Source: Streptomyces violaceusniger (GTDB lineage: Bacteria > Actinomycetota > Actinomycetes > Streptomycetales > Streptomycetaceae). From it: 64,000 bases of DNA. Shown piece after piece: positions 1 to 9,871 of the stretch. The position numbers were made by a program, and so were the translations under genes. How positions within the stretch are numbered: the first letter of the stretch is position 1; every line of letters begins with the position of its first letter. The notes under the pieces are model-generated. The model did not search any database, was not told where the DNA came from, and worked only from the letters and a program-made list of their open reading frames with translations. Location: NCBI GenBank assembly GCA_005405945.1, contig BJHW01000001.1, forward strand, positions 7,440,001-7,504,000, given 5' to 3'.

Positions 1-399
1 CACCACATCAACCGGGTCACGATGAAGGCCACCGCGACGTCCGAGCAGATCGAGGCGGTGCTGGAGAGCTGGCGCAACCAGGGCCGGTCGAACCCCGACA
101 TCAAGTCCTTCGTCGTCGGCCGCGACCACGGCGGCGACTACACGTACGGCGCGGTGTTCGTCGTCGAGGATCTCGACGGGCTTTTCGCCTACCTGACGCA
201 CCCGACCACCTACCAGACCGACCACCTCGGGCTGAACCTGGTCGAACGGCTGGAGATCTTCGACGTCAGTGACGACGACGACCCCGACCTGAACGCCAAG
301 ATCCAGGAACTGCACCGGCGCCGCAACGAGCTCAACCCGCAGATTGCCGGCATGCTCGCCGACGTGCCCACCTACACCGGCTCCGGCGTGGACGACTGA
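1..399 (+). CDS. Dabb-family stress-responsive alpha/beta-barrel protein, 5' end cut by window
   Basis: This is a small soluble protein of the dimeric alpha/beta-barrel (Dabb) type, whose members are stress-responsive or small catalytic proteins. The visible part fits a ferredoxin-like half barrel: an opening strand, a helix ending in VLESW, strands around SFVVGRDHGG and YGAVFVVEDL, then a helix with AYLTHP, a common Dabb motif. An ATG lies at 22, but the frame is open to base 1 and reads HHINRVT before it. That is the usual first strand of the family, so the true start is probably left of the window. A likely RBS for the next gene follows 27 bases downstream, so the two may be co-transcribed. 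The exact function is unknown. Confidence 0.7.
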   Translation, partial: HHINRVTMKATATSEQIEAVLESWRNQGRSNPDIKSFVVGRDHGGDYTYGAVFVVEDLDGLFAYLTHPTTYQTDHLGLNLVERLEIFDVSDDDDPDLNAKIQELHRRRNELNPQIAGMLADVPTYTGSGVDD

Positions 400-426
400 C
401 CGATACCCCGGAGAAGGAGAACCGTC

Positions 427-1329
427 ATGGCCAAGCACGTCGTCATCGGCGCCGGTTCCATCGGTACCAACGTCGCTCGTCTGCTCGCCGAGCGCGGCGA
501 GAGCGTCCGGATCGTCACCCGCAGCGGCTCCGGCCCCGAGCACCGGCTGATCGACCGGGTCGCCGCGGACGCGTCCGACCCGTCCCGCCTGACCGAGCTG
601 TCCCGCGGCGCGGAAGTGATCTACCACTGCGCCAATCCACCCTCATACACGATGTGGGAGCGCCTGTTGCCGCCCCTGCAGACGGCGGCCATCACCGCCG
701 CCAAGGCGAACGACGCCGTCCTCGCGCTGACCGGCAGCCTTTACGCCTACGGCCCGCAGCCCGGTGGCCGGATGAACGAACACACCCCCATGGCCGCCAC
801 CGGGCACAAGGGCCGCCTGCGCAGACGCATGTGGGAACAGGCCCTCGCCGGAGGGATCCGCACCGTCGAGGTCCGCGGCTCCGACTACATCGGCAAGGAC
901 GCCAACGGCATCTACTCCCTGCTCATCAAGTCGGCCCTGCAGAAGGGAAAAGCGGCCTGGATCACCGGCCACCTGGACATGCCGCACACCTTCACCTTCA
1001 ACGGCGACATGGCACAGGCCCTCATCACGCTGGCCTCGGAAGAACGCGCGTGGGGCCGACCCTGGCACGTGCCGTCCCCGACGGCCGTCACCATCCGCGA
1101 GCTGGCGCGGCGCTACGCCGTCGCGGCGGGCCGGCCACCGATCAAACTCATCCAGATACCGCGCTCCGTGACGCGTACGGCCGGGCTGATCGTGCCGATC
1201 GCCCGCGAGATGGCCGAGATGGACTACCAGTGGTACGCGCCGTTCCACATGGACGCGACGGAGACGGCCGACACCTTTCGCCTGACCGCCACCGACCTCG
1301 ACACCGCCGTCCGCGACGAGGTCAGCTGA
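427..1329 (+). CDS. NAD-dependent epimerase/dehydratase family protein (extended SDR)
   Basis: A 300-aa Rossmann-fold protein of the extended short-chain dehydrogenase/epimerase group. The N-terminal nucleotide-binding motif GAGSIGTNVARLL (about residues 8-20) is clear. A strand ending in VIYHCANP and a segment LTGSLYAYGP occupy the places of the SDR adenine-binding and serine/tyrosine regions. The catalytic YxxxK is not obvious, so this may be an atypical SDR (NmrA-like or a reductase) rather than a sugar epimerase. The start ATG is preceded by GGAGAAGGAG at good spacing. It lies 27 bp downstream of the Dabb gene in the same direction, probably in one operon. The substrate cannot be told from sequence. 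Confidence 0.8.
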   Translation: MAKHVVIGAGSIGTNVARLLAERGESVRIVTRSGSGPEHRLIDRVAADASDPSRLTELSRGAEVIYHCANPPSYTMWERLLPPLQTAAITAAKANDAVLALTGSLYAYGPQPGGRMNEHTPMAATGHKGRLRRRMWEQALAGGIRTVEVRGSDYIGKDANGIYSLLIKSALQKGKAAWITGHLDMPHTFTFNGDMAQALITLASEERAWGRPWHVPSPTAVTIRELARRYAVAAGRPPIKLIQIPRSVTRTAGLIVPIAREMAEMDYQWYAPFHMDATETADTFRLTATDLDTAVRDEVS

Positions 1330-1410
1330 ACTCCCACCGCCACACCGGCAGGCCAACGGCATGGCCGCCGACACCGTGAACGTTCGTGGTCACGGCACTA
1401 GGCGCGGACC

Positions 1411-1677
1411 GTGCCGCCTGCGGCGGGCTGTTCCCCTCCCCGCCCCTTCCCGAAACTGGGGTTCCGCCCCAGGCTCCGGCCGGTCGTACCGGATGTGTGT
1501 GGGTGTCCGTGCGGTCAGTGGTCAGCGGTTTGGCCACCGTGCCGCAGGTGGTGCGGTCGGCGCCCTGGGCGGTGAGCTGGTTGCAGGGGCGGTCGGCTCG
1601 TTGCCCCCGGGGTCCAGGGGCGAAGCCCTTGGTAGCGGGAAGGGGCGGGGAGGGGAACAGCGCGCCGCAGGCGGCAC
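1411..1677. repeat. Intergenic long inverted repeat element, copy 1
   Basis: The gap between the epimerase and the MerR gene holds two 42-nt arms, 1411-1452 and 1636-1677. They are reverse complements with a single mismatch and are separated by 183 nt. The arms contain the core TTCCCCTCCCCGCCCCTTCC. The same core occurs again in both orientations at 32065-32211. No coding sequence in the spacer looks convincing. The arrangement looks like a miniature palindromic intergenic element of the kind scattered through Streptomyces genomes. It could also fold into a very stable RNA and end transcription from both sides. Confidence 0.7.
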
Positions 1678-1717
1678 GAGCCGTCGGACGCCCCGCCTCG
1701 CCGGTAGTCTCGCGGCC

Positions 1718-2200
1718 ATGCGGATAGGGGAGTTGGCGAAGGCCACCGGTGCCACGACCAGGGCCTTGCGCTTCTACGAGGAGCGAGGGCTGCTGAGCTC
1801 CGCACGCGCGGTCAACGGCTACCGGATGTACGACGAGCAGGCGGTCCGGCGAGTGGCCAACATCCGCTATCTGCTGGACGCCGGACTCACGCTCGATGAC
1901 ATCGAGCACTTCGGCGCCTGTCTGGACGGCGACCTGCCGAGCAGCCGGCCCGCCGAGGCCATGCTGGACATCGCGCGTCGCCGCCTGAGCGTGCTGGACG
2001 ACCGGATCGCCTCCCTCGCGCGGGTGCGCGACGAGCTCGCCGGGCGGCTGGCTGCCGCCTCCGGCGGCCGGAGCGTGGTCAGTCCAGCACGGTCAGTCCG
2101 TCTGGCTGAGCAGCCAGGACACCAGCGTGCGGACGGCGCCGCCGAGCGCGGCGGCGACGAGGGTGAGAAGGGCGGGACGGCGGCGGTTCGGCATCTTTGA
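1718..2200 (+). CDS. MerR family transcriptional regulator
   Basis: A 160-aa regulator. The N-terminal winged HTH is typical of MerR: MRIGELAKATGATTRALRFY, then ERGLL and NGYRMYDEQAV. An antiparallel coiled-coil dimerisation helix follows at about residues 75-120. I chose the ATG at 1718 because it opens exactly at the conserved MRIGELA start; the frame is open much further upstream, but that stretch is the repeat element. No conserved metal-binding cysteines follow the dimerisation helix, so a metal-sensing role is unlikely. The last 40 residues are Gly/Arg-rich and overlap a small leftward ORF, so the C-terminus may be altered by a frame error. The effector is unknown. Confidence 0.85.
   Translation: MRIGELAKATGATTRALRFYEERGLLSSARAVNGYRMYDEQAVRRVANIRYLLDAGLTLDDIEHFGACLDGDLPSSRPAEAMLDIARRRLSVLDDRIASLARVRDELAGRLAAASGGRSVVSPARSVRLAEQPGHQRADGAAERGGDEGEKGGTAAVRHL
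2093..2194 (-). CDS. Possible small membrane peptide (33 aa)
   Basis: The peptide has a basic start (MPNRRR) followed by one hydrophobic segment, LLTLVAAALGGAVRTLVSWLL, split here as LLTLVAAALGG and AVRTLVSWLL. The ATG at 2194 has an AGGTC-type RBS seven bases upstream. It overlaps the 3' end of the MerR gene in the opposite direction, so at most one of the two C-terminal readings is well supported here. Small single-helix peptides of this kind are common and poorly annotated in Streptomyces. I do not recognise a family. Confidence 0.35.
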   Translation of the reverse strand: MPNRRRPALLTLVAAALGGAVRTLVSWLLSQTD

Positions 2201-2316
2201 CCTGCTTTCGTGAAACCGGCCAAGTCGCCGGGGGTACGTTTCACGATGTGCGGAGTCTGGGGTGTTGCGGCAGCCCGCACGCGTTGCAGTGGGCCGCAAC
2301 GGGGGAGGGGCGACCC

Positions 2317-5300
2317 ATGGAGGACGAACCCGTCAGCGGGGAGCTGGTGCCGGAGCGGGACGCGGCACGGCGGATCGGGGATCTGAAGCCGATCCCCGAG
2401 CAGGTGAGACCGGAGTGCCGGGCGCTGGCCGAGAGCCTGCGGGAGCTGTTCGGCACGGTCGGGGTGTCGCTGCGGGTCCTCGCCGTACGGATGCACTACG
2501 ACGCGGGGACCGTCTCGCGCTATCTCAACGGAACCGTGGTGCCCCGGCCGAGTTCGTGGACCAGCTCTTCACCCATGCCGCCAAGGCCGCCGGACGGCCG
2601 CCCGCCACCGAGGTCGTGGCCCATGTGCACACCCTGCAACGCCGGGCGTTGCAGGCCACCAACAAGGTGGGCTGGGAGCTCCAGCGCCTCCGCGACCAGC
2701 TCGCCGACGCGGACCGGCAGCGCCAGCAGGCCGAGGTGCGGGCGGAGGCGCTGTCGGAGGCGTTGCTGGTACGGAAACAGCGCATCGCCGAGATGGAGGT
2801 CGAGCAGCGCCGGATCGCTGTCGCGGCGGCGGACCGCGAGACCCGGAGCGCGGAGCTGGACCGGCTGCGCCAGGAGCGCGAGGACGTGACGGCCGAACGC
2901 GACCGGCTGCGGGAGGAAGTCGCCCGCCTCCAGGACGCGTTGACTCAGGCCCGACACCAGGCGCTGGCGGCCGAGCAGCGTTGCGAGGCGCTGGAACACC
3001 AGCTTCAGGCGGAGGAGGAGGCCGCCGGGGCGAAGGCCCACTCCGAGGAGCAGGAGCCCGCGTCGTACCGGCTGTCGCACGCCCACGAGCTGGTGGTGGC
3101 CGAGGAGCGGGCGCGGCGGCTGGAGCGGGAACTGGCGGCGTTACGGAGCCGCGCCGCCGCCCCGGACGACCGCTCACCGGTGGAATCCGGGCGCGTCCCC
3201 GACGTCTGGGGCGGTGTGCCGCGCCGCAATCCGCGGTTCACCGGGCGGGACGGGTTGCTCGCCGAGGTGCGCGAGCGGCTGGAGGCCGCCCCCGCCGACA
3301 CCGCCGTGGTCGCCCTCGTCGGGCTGCCGGGAATCGGCAAGACGCAGCTCGCCGCCGAGTACGCCCACCGTTTCGCTGCTCGGTACGACGTCGTGTGGTG
3401 GGTAGGCGTGGACGGGCTGCCCGCACTGGAGGAACGGCTGGCCGTGCTCGCCCGGGCCCTGGGTGGCGGAGACGGCAGGGACGCGGACCTGGTCCGCGCC
3501 GCCCTGGAAGCGCTGCGGCGGGGCGATCCGTACGGGCGCTGGCTCATCGTCCTGGACGACGCCGACGACCCGGAGGCCATCGCCGAGGCACTGCCCGCCG
3601 GAGGCGGCCATGTGCTGATCACCTCGCGCAACCGGGCCTGGGCCGACCACTACGCCGAGCTGCTGGACGTCCCGCCGCTGAACCGGCAGGACAGCGTCGC
3701 CTTCGTACGCCGCCGGGCGCCGCGCATCGGCCCCGAGGACGCGGACCGGCTGGCGGCGGCCGTCGAGGACCTGCCGCTGGCGCTGGACCAGACGGCGGGC
3801 TGGCTGGACGGCGCGTCCACACCGGTCGCCGAGTACGTACGCATGGCGAGCGACGGCGAGCCCAACCCGGTACGGCCCGCCGCCGACTACCCGATGCCGT
3901 ACCACTCCGCCTTCAAGGACCTGATCACCCGGCTCCGGGAGAGCACCAAGGCGGCGGCCGAACTGCTTGGTCTGTGCGCCCTGTTCGGCCCGGGCCCGGT
4001 CCCGCTCGCCCTGCTGCGGGCCGTACCGGCGGGGCAGGTCTCCCCGGCGGTGGCGGCGCTCCTGGAGAACCCCGGCCAGCTGGAGCTGGCCATCGGCAAG
4101 CTGGCCCAGTGGTCGGTGATGGGACGGTCGACGCTGGAGGCCGAGGCGGTGTGGATGAGCCGCTTCGTACGGGACGCGGTGCGGCGGCGGACGCCGGAGG
4201 ACAAGCGGGAGAAGGACGCCCGGATCGTCCGCGGCGCCCTCGTCGCGGCGGATCCACGCTGCCCGGACGACCCGGCGGCATGGCCGCGCTACGCCCGGCT
4301 GGTGCCGTACCTGGAGCCGTCGGGCGCGCTGGAGTCACAGGACGCCGCGTCGCGTCGGCTGGTCGTCGGGTTCCTCACGTATCTGACGCTGAGCGGCGAC
4401 TACGCGACGGGCAGGCAGATCGCGGAACGAGCGACGGGCGACTATCCGGAACTGGCCGCGCGCCGGGCCGCGCTGCTGCGCGAGACCGGGGACTACGGCG
4501 GCGCGGAGGCGCTGGACCGGGCGGTGCTGAAGAGCCTGGGCGGGCCCGGCGCGCCGGGCACCCTCGTCGCGGAAACCGACGCGCCGGGCACTCTCGTCGC
4601 GATGGCCCGGCTCGGCACGGATCTGCGGGGCCTGGCCCGCTATGACGAGGCGTACGAACTCGCCTGCCAGCAGCGCGCCCTGTGCGCCGACAGCCGCCCG
4701 CAGGATGGTGCGGAGGTGCGGAACGCCCAGCGCAGCCTGTCCCACTCGCTGCGCATGCTCGGCTCCTACGCCGAGGCCGCGGAGCTGTCCGGGCGGACGC
4801 TGGACAGCGCGCGGGCGGAGCTGGGTCCGACGGCGCTGGTGACGCTGGCCTGCGAGACGGAGCACGCGTACGACCTGCGGCTCTCCGGCCGTTACCGGGA
4901 CGCGCTGGCACTACAAGAGTCCAGCGCCAATCAGCACAGCGCGGTGCTGGGCACCGGGCATCCGTTGACCCTGACCGCCTTGTACCACCTGTGGAGGTGT
5001 GACTGGGTGGGCGACGTCGACATCCATGCCCTGTGGGAGCGGGCGAAGCGCCTGCTGGGCGAGGGTGCCCCGCTGACGCTGATGATCGCGGCCGGGATCG
5101 CCCGCGCCCTCCGGCGCCAGGGTGATCTGGAGCGGGCAGCGAGTGTCGCCGAGAAGACCTCGGAGGGTTACTCGACCGCTTTGGGGTCCCGGCATCCGTA
5201 CACCATTGGTGCCTGGGCGAACGAGGCGCTCACTCTGGGCGCCGACGACAAGGCGCGAGTTCGGGACTCGCTGTTCACGGCCATGGCCCACGCCGTCGGC

Positions 5301-5630
5301 AAGCGCCACCCCTGGACACTGGGGATCGCGCTCAACACCGCCACCACGTACCACGCGACGGGGCGGTACCAGGACGCCTGCGCCATGAGCCGGGAGACCG
5401 CGCTGCACGCCGCCGAGGCGCTGGGCGAGCGGCATCCGCTGACCCTGCTGGCCCAGATCGGGCTGGCCGCGGATCTGCGGGTGATCCCGGGTGGAGGCGA
5501 GGAGGCGGATGTGATCGAGGAGGTGGCCCTCGGTGGCCTGACCGCCGTCCTGGGGCCGAACCACCCCGAGACCGTGGCGGCCCGCAAGCGCACCCGCCCC
5601 GTCTGGGACTTCGAGCCGCTGTCGGTCTGA
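2317..5630 (+). CDS. HTH / coiled-coil / NB-ARC / TPR protein (STAND NTPase), one frameshift
   Basis: A signal-transducing STAND ATPase of about 1104 aa. Domain order after restoring one base: an HTH-like region near residues 50-80 (VRMHYDAGTVSRYLNGT), a long charged coiled coil at about 105-280, and an NB-ARC module with RFTGRDGLL, P-loop GLPGIGKTQLA (near 338), Walker B WLIVLDDADD (near 410) and a GLPL-like LPLALDQTAGWL (near 485). Tetratricopeptide-type helical repeats run from about 690 to the end. The ATG at 2317 is in a different frame from the rest. A missing base near 2545-2560, in a C/G-rich stretch, joins the frames, and homologous-looking residues continue across it. Proteins of this class act as ligand- or pathogen-triggered switches or as regulators. 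Nothing nearby indicates the trigger. Confidence 0.8.
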
Positions 5631-5647
5631 CGACAGCCCCACACGCC

Positions 5648-5686
5648 GGAAGGCCCGGCCCCGCGCGGCGCGGGACCGGGCCTTCC
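5648..5686. terminator. Bidirectional hairpin terminator
   Basis: Arms GGAAGGCCCGGCCCCGC (5648-5664) and its near-perfect reverse complement (5670-5686) flank a 5-nt loop between the convergent STAND gene and kgd. The hairpin sits 18 nt after one stop codon and 17 nt before the other, as expected for a shared terminator. Confidence 0.75.
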
Positions 5687-5702
5687 GTATCGGCCGAGGG
5701 GC

Positions 5703-8700
5703 TCAGATCTCGAAGACCTCGCTCACCAGCGCCGCCTGCTCCGCCTGGTGCCGCTTGTTCGACCCCACCGCGGGCGAGGACGAGTGCGGGCGGGAGACCC
5801 GGACCAGGCGCTCGGCGGCGGGGACGTCCGCGCCGACCGACAGCTCCAGGTGGTCGATCAGGTTGAGCGCGACGAACGGCCACGCACCCTGGTTCGCCGG
5901 TTCCTCCTGCGCCCAGACGAACTTCTCGACGCCCGAGTACTTGGCGATCTCGGCCTGGAGCTCCGCACCCGGCAGCGGGTACAGCCGCTCCAGGCGGATG
6001 ATCGCCGTGTCGTTCGCACCGCGCTTGTCCCGCTCCGCGGCCAGGTCGTAGTAGACCTTGCCGGAGCAGAAGACCACCTTGCGCACCGAGGCCGGGTCGA
6101 CCGTCTCGTCGCCGATCACCGGGCGGAAGGAGCCGGAGAGGAACTCATCGGTCTTCGACGCCGCGGCCTTCAGCCGCAGCATCGACTTCGGGGTGAAGAC
6201 GACCAGCGGCTTGTGGTGCGGGTTGTGGACCTGCCAGCGCAGCAGGTGGAAGTAGTTCGACGGCAGCGTCGGCGCGGCGACCGTCATGTTGTTCTGCGCG
6301 CACAGCTGGAGGAAGCGCTCGATCCGGGCCGAGGAGTGGTCCGGCCCCTGGCCCTCGTAGCCGTGCGGCAGCAGCAGCGTGACGCCGGACGTCTGGCCCC
6401 ACTTCTGCTCGGCCGAGGAGATGAACTCGTCGACGATGGTCTGCGCGCCGTTGACGAAGTCACCGAACTGCGCCTCCCACATGACCAGCGCGTTCGGGCG
6501 GGCCAGCGAGTAGCCGTACTCGAAGCCCATCGCCGCGTACTCGCTGAGCAGCGAGTCGTAGATGTTGTACCGGGCCTGGTCATCGGTGAGGTACAGCAGC
6601 GGGGTGTAGTCGTCGCCGGTCTTGCGGTCCACCAGCACCGCGTGGCGCTGGCCGAAGGTGCCGCGGCGGGAGTCCTGGCCGGCGAGCCGGACCGGGGTGC
6701 CCTCCATCAGCAGCGAGCCGATGGCGAGGGTCTCGCCCATGCCCCAGTCGATCGAGTCGTCCTCGATCATCGCCGCGCGCCGCTGGAGCTGCGGGAGCAG
6801 CCGCGGGTGGACGGTGATCCGGTCGGGGATGTTGACCTGGGACTCGGCGATCCGCTTGACGACCTCCTGGGAGACCGCCGTCTGGACCGAGACCGGGAAC
6901 TCCGCCTGCGGCTCGGGGACCTCGGCCGGGGCCGGGGCCGAGACCGCGTCGCGGACCTCGGTGAAGACCTTCTCCAGCTGGCCCTGGAAGTCCTGGAGCG
7001 CCTGCTCGGCCTCTTCCAGCGTGATGTCGCCGCGCCCGATCAGCGACTCGGTGTAGAGCTTGCGCACCGAGCGCTTCTTGTCGATCAGGTCGTACATCAG
7101 CGGCTGGGTGAAACCGGGGTTGTCGGTCTCGTTGTGGCCGCGGCGGCGGTAGCAGATCAGGTCGATGACCACGTCCTTGTTGAACGCCTGGCGGAACTCG
7201 AAGGCGAGCCGCGCGACGCGGACGACGGCCTCCGGGTCGTCGCCGTTGACGTGGAAGATCGGCGCCTCGATCATGCGCGCGACGTCGGTGGCGTACATCG
7301 AGGAGCGGGACGCGGCAGGGGCGGCGGTGAAGCCGACCTGGTTGTTGATCACGATGTGCACGGTGCCGCCGGTGCGGTAGCCGCGCAGCTGCGACATGTT
7401 CAGCGTCTCGGCCACCACGCCCTGGCCCGCGAAGGCCGCGTCGCCGTGGAGGGCGACGGGCAGCACCGTGAAGTCGGTGCCGGCCTTGCCGATGATGTCC
7501 TGCTTGGCGCGGACGACGCCCTCCAGGACCGGGTCCACGGCCTCCAGGTGGGAGGGGTTCGCGGCGAGCGAGACCTTGATCTGCTCGCCGTCCAGACCGG
7601 TGAAGGTGCCCTCGGCGCCCAGGTGGTACTTGACGTCGCCGGAGCCGTGCATGGACTTCGGGTCGAGGTTGCCCTCGAACTCGCGGAAGATCTGGGCGTA
7701 CGACTTGCCGACGATGTTGGCCAGCACGTTCAGCCGGCCGCGGTGGGCCATGCCGATGACGACCTCGTCCAGGCGCGACTCGGCGGCCGCGTCCAGCACC
7801 GCGTCCAGCAGCGGGATGACGGACTCGCCGCCCTCCAGGGAGAACCGCTTCTGGCCGACGTACTTGGTCTGGAGGAAGGTTTCGAACGCCTCGGCCGCGT
7901 TGAGCCGGCGCAGGATGCGCAGCTGCTCCTCGCGCTCCGGCTTGTCGTGGTTGCGCTCGACGCGGTCCTGGATCCACTTGCGCTGCTTGGGGTCCTGGAT
8001 GTGCATGAACTCGATGCCGGTGGTGCGGCAGTACGAGTCGCGCAGCACGCCCAGGATGTCGCGCAGCTTCATCATGGACTTGCCCGCGAAGCCGCCGACC
8101 GCGAACTCGCGCTCCAGGTCCCACAGGGTGAGCCCGTGCTCGATGATGTCCAGGTCGGGGTGCTTGCGCTGGCGGTACTCCAGCGGGTCGGTGTCGGCCA
8201 TGACGTGGCCGCGGACCCGGTAGGAGTGGATCAGGTCGAAGACCCGGGCCGCCTTGGTGACGTCGTCGTCGTGGCTGACGTCGATGTCCTTGAGCCAGCG
8301 GACCGGCTCGTAGGGGATGCGCAGCGCCTTGAAGATCTCGTCGAAGAAGTCGTTCTCGCCGAGCAGCAGCTGGCTCATGATCCGCAGGAACTCGCCGGAC
8401 GCGGCGCCCTGGATCACCCGGTGGTCATAGGTGCTGGTCAGCGTCATGACCTTGGAGATGCCCAGCTTGTTCAGGGTGTCCTGGGAGGTGCCCTGGAACT
8501 CGGCCGGGTACTCCATGGCGCCGACGCCGATGATCAGGCCCTGGCCGGGCATCAGCCGCGGCACCGAGTGGACGGTGCCGATGCCGCCGGGGTTGGTCAG
8601 CGAGGCGGTGACGCCGGTGAAGTCCTCCATCGTCAGCTTGTTCGCCCGGGCGCGGCGGACGATGTCCTCGTACGCCTGCCAGAACTCGAAGAAGTTGAGC

Positions 8701-9560
8701 GTCTCGGCCTTCTTGATCGCGGCCACGACGAGCTGGCGGTCGCCGTTGGGCTTGACCAGGTCGATGGCGAGACCGAGGTTGATGTGCTCGGGCTTGACCA
8801 GGGTCGGCTTGCCGTCCTTCTCGGTGAACGAGTAGTTCATCGAGGGCATCGCCTTCAGCGCCTGCACCATGGCGTAGCCGATCAGGTGCGTGAAGGACAC
8901 CTTGCCGCCGCGGGCGCGCTTGAGGTGGTTGTTGATGACGATGCGGTTGTCGAACAGCAGCTTCACCGGGACGGCGCGCACCGAGGTGGCGGTCGGCAGC
9001 TCCAGCGACGCGTTCATGTTCTTCGCCACGGCGGCGGACGGGCCGCGCAGCGTGACCAGCTCGGGCCCCGCGGGGGGCGCGGCGGGCTCCTTCTTGGAGA
9101 CCGTCGGCTCGGCCGGGGTCGGCTTGACCGGCGCGGGCTTGGCCGGGGCCGCCGGGGCGGCCTTCGCGGCGGGGGCCGCGGGCTGCGCCGGAGCGGGCTT
9201 CGCGGCGGCCGGAGCCGGGGCCGCCGCGGCGGGCTTGGCCTCGGCGGGCTTCGCGGCCGGGGCGGCGGGCTTGGCCTCCGCCGGCTTGGCCGCGGCGGGC
9301 TTGGCCGGGGCCGCCGGGGCGGCGCTCGCGGCTACTCCCTGTGGTGGCGCTGCCACCGCGGAGCCGGTGTCCTGACCCGGCTTGTAGTCGGCGAAGAAGT
9401 CCCACCAGGCTCGGTCGACCGAGTTCGGGTCCTGGAGGTACTGCTGGTAGATCTCGTCGACGAGCCACTCGTTGGGGCCGAAGGCAGCGGCAGGGTTACT
9501 CCCCTGCCCGTCCTGTTCATCGGTCGAGACGCTCGAGGTGTTGGGGGACTGTGGCGACAC
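5703..9560 (-). CDS. kgd: Multifunctional 2-oxoglutarate decarboxylase/dehydrogenase E1-E2 (Kgd)
   Basis: A 1285-aa actinobacterial TCA-cycle enzyme that decarboxylates 2-oxoglutarate with thiamine diphosphate and feeds the oxoglutarate dehydrogenase complex. The N-terminus has the short E1-type helix (NEWLVDEIYQQYLQDP), then a long Ala/Pro/Lys linker at about residues 70-160. Next comes an E2 acyltransferase-like domain with TYDHRVIQGA in place of the usual DHRxxDG. The E1 part carries the ThDP/Mg motif starting GDAAFAGQGVV and continuing to INNQVGFTA. Length and domain order match Mycobacterium and Corynebacterium Kgd/OdhA. The start MSPQSPNTSS is the standard one for Streptomyces. No lipoyl domain is present, as in the family. 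Its product is cytosolic. Confidence 0.97.
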   Translation of the reverse strand: MSPQSPNTSSVSTDEQDGQGSNPAAAFGPNEWLVDEIYQQYLQDPNSVDRAWWDFFADYKPGQDTGSAVAAPPQGVAASAAPAAPAKPAAAKPAEAKPAAPAAKPAEAKPAAAAPAPAAAKPAPAQPAAPAAKAAPAAPAKPAPVKPTPAEPTVSKKEPAAPPAGPELVTLRGPSAAVAKNMNASLELPTATSVRAVPVKLLFDNRIVINNHLKRARGGKVSFTHLIGYAMVQALKAMPSMNYSFTEKDGKPTLVKPEHINLGLAIDLVKPNGDRQLVVAAIKKAETLNFFEFWQAYEDIVRRARANKLTMEDFTGVTASLTNPGGIGTVHSVPRLMPGQGLIIGVGAMEYPAEFQGTSQDTLNKLGISKVMTLTSTYDHRVIQGAASGEFLRIMSQLLLGENDFFDEIFKALRIPYEPVRWLKDIDVSHDDDVTKAARVFDLIHSYRVRGHVMADTDPLEYRQRKHPDLDIIEHGLTLWDLEREFAVGGFAGKSMMKLRDILGVLRDSYCRTTGIEFMHIQDPKQRKWIQDRVERNHDKPEREEQLRILRRLNAAEAFETFLQTKYVGQKRFSLEGGESVIPLLDAVLDAAAESRLDEVVIGMAHRGRLNVLANIVGKSYAQIFREFEGNLDPKSMHGSGDVKYHLGAEGTFTGLDGEQIKVSLAANPSHLEAVDPVLEGVVRAKQDIIGKAGTDFTVLPVALHGDAAFAGQGVVAETLNMSQLRGYRTGGTVHIVINNQVGFTAAPAASRSSMYATDVARMIEAPIFHVNGDDPEAVVRVARLAFEFRQAFNKDVVIDLICYRRRGHNETDNPGFTQPLMYDLIDKKRSVRKLYTESLIGRGDITLEEAEQALQDFQGQLEKVFTEVRDAVSAPAPAEVPEPQAEFPVSVQTAVSQEVVKRIAESQVNIPDRITVHPRLLPQLQRRAAMIEDDSIDWGMGETLAIGSLLMEGTPVRLAGQDSRRGTFGQRHAVLVDRKTGDDYTPLLYLTDDQARYNIYDSLLSEYAAMGFEYGYSLARPNALVMWEAQFGDFVNGAQTIVDEFISSAEQKWGQTSGVTLLLPHGYEGQGPDHSSARIERFLQLCAQNNMTVAAPTLPSNYFHLLRWQVHNPHHKPLVVFTPKSMLRLKAAASKTDEFLSGSFRPVIGDETVDPASVRKVVFCSGKVYYDLAAERDKRGANDTAIIRLERLYPLPGAELQAEIAKYSGVEKFVWAQEEPANQGAWPFVALNLIDHLELSVGADVPAAERLVRVSRPHSSSPAVGSNKRHQAEQAALVSEVFEI

Positions 9561-9806
9561 GGCGGCAACCGCCCTCTTCCGCTTCCTAAAGGTGGTGGAC
9601 AGCGGGAATAAAGGCTACGCCTGTTGGACCCTTACGTGCAGGCCGCACCGGTCAACGTCGCGCACGTCACATTGATTGGCGGGTTTCAGCGCATGACGCA
9701 CCGGGAAACACACGAGGTTTCGTGTGTTTCCTCAGGCGCGGGGCAGCGCAGACGTGCACCCCTGCCGCTCGTATGTGCGCGACGGTGTCGATTTTACTTC
9801 AGCTTT

Positions 9807-9871
9807 GATCTCAGGGGGTGCCCGGTTTGATCTCGGGGATGCCTGATTCGATCTCAGGGGGTGCCCGGTTT
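9807..9871. repeat. Three tandem 21-22 bp units at the 3' end of the sensor kinase gene
   Basis: Units at 9807-9828, 9829-9849 and 9850-9871 each begin GATCTC. The outer two are identical over 23 bases (9807-9829 and 9850-9872); the middle unit is diverged. The last unit contains the stop codon and C-terminal codons (KPGTP) of the leftward sensor kinase, so the gene end appears duplicated past its own stop. The rest of the 9561-9806 gap holds the kgd promoter region and no gene that I can see. Confidence 0.8.

Noticed and set aside
5748..9611. A 1287-codon open frame on the plus strand opposite kgd
   Set aside because: It is a shadow of kgd caused by high GC; composition is Arg/Gly/Leu/Val low complexity and no domain is seen.
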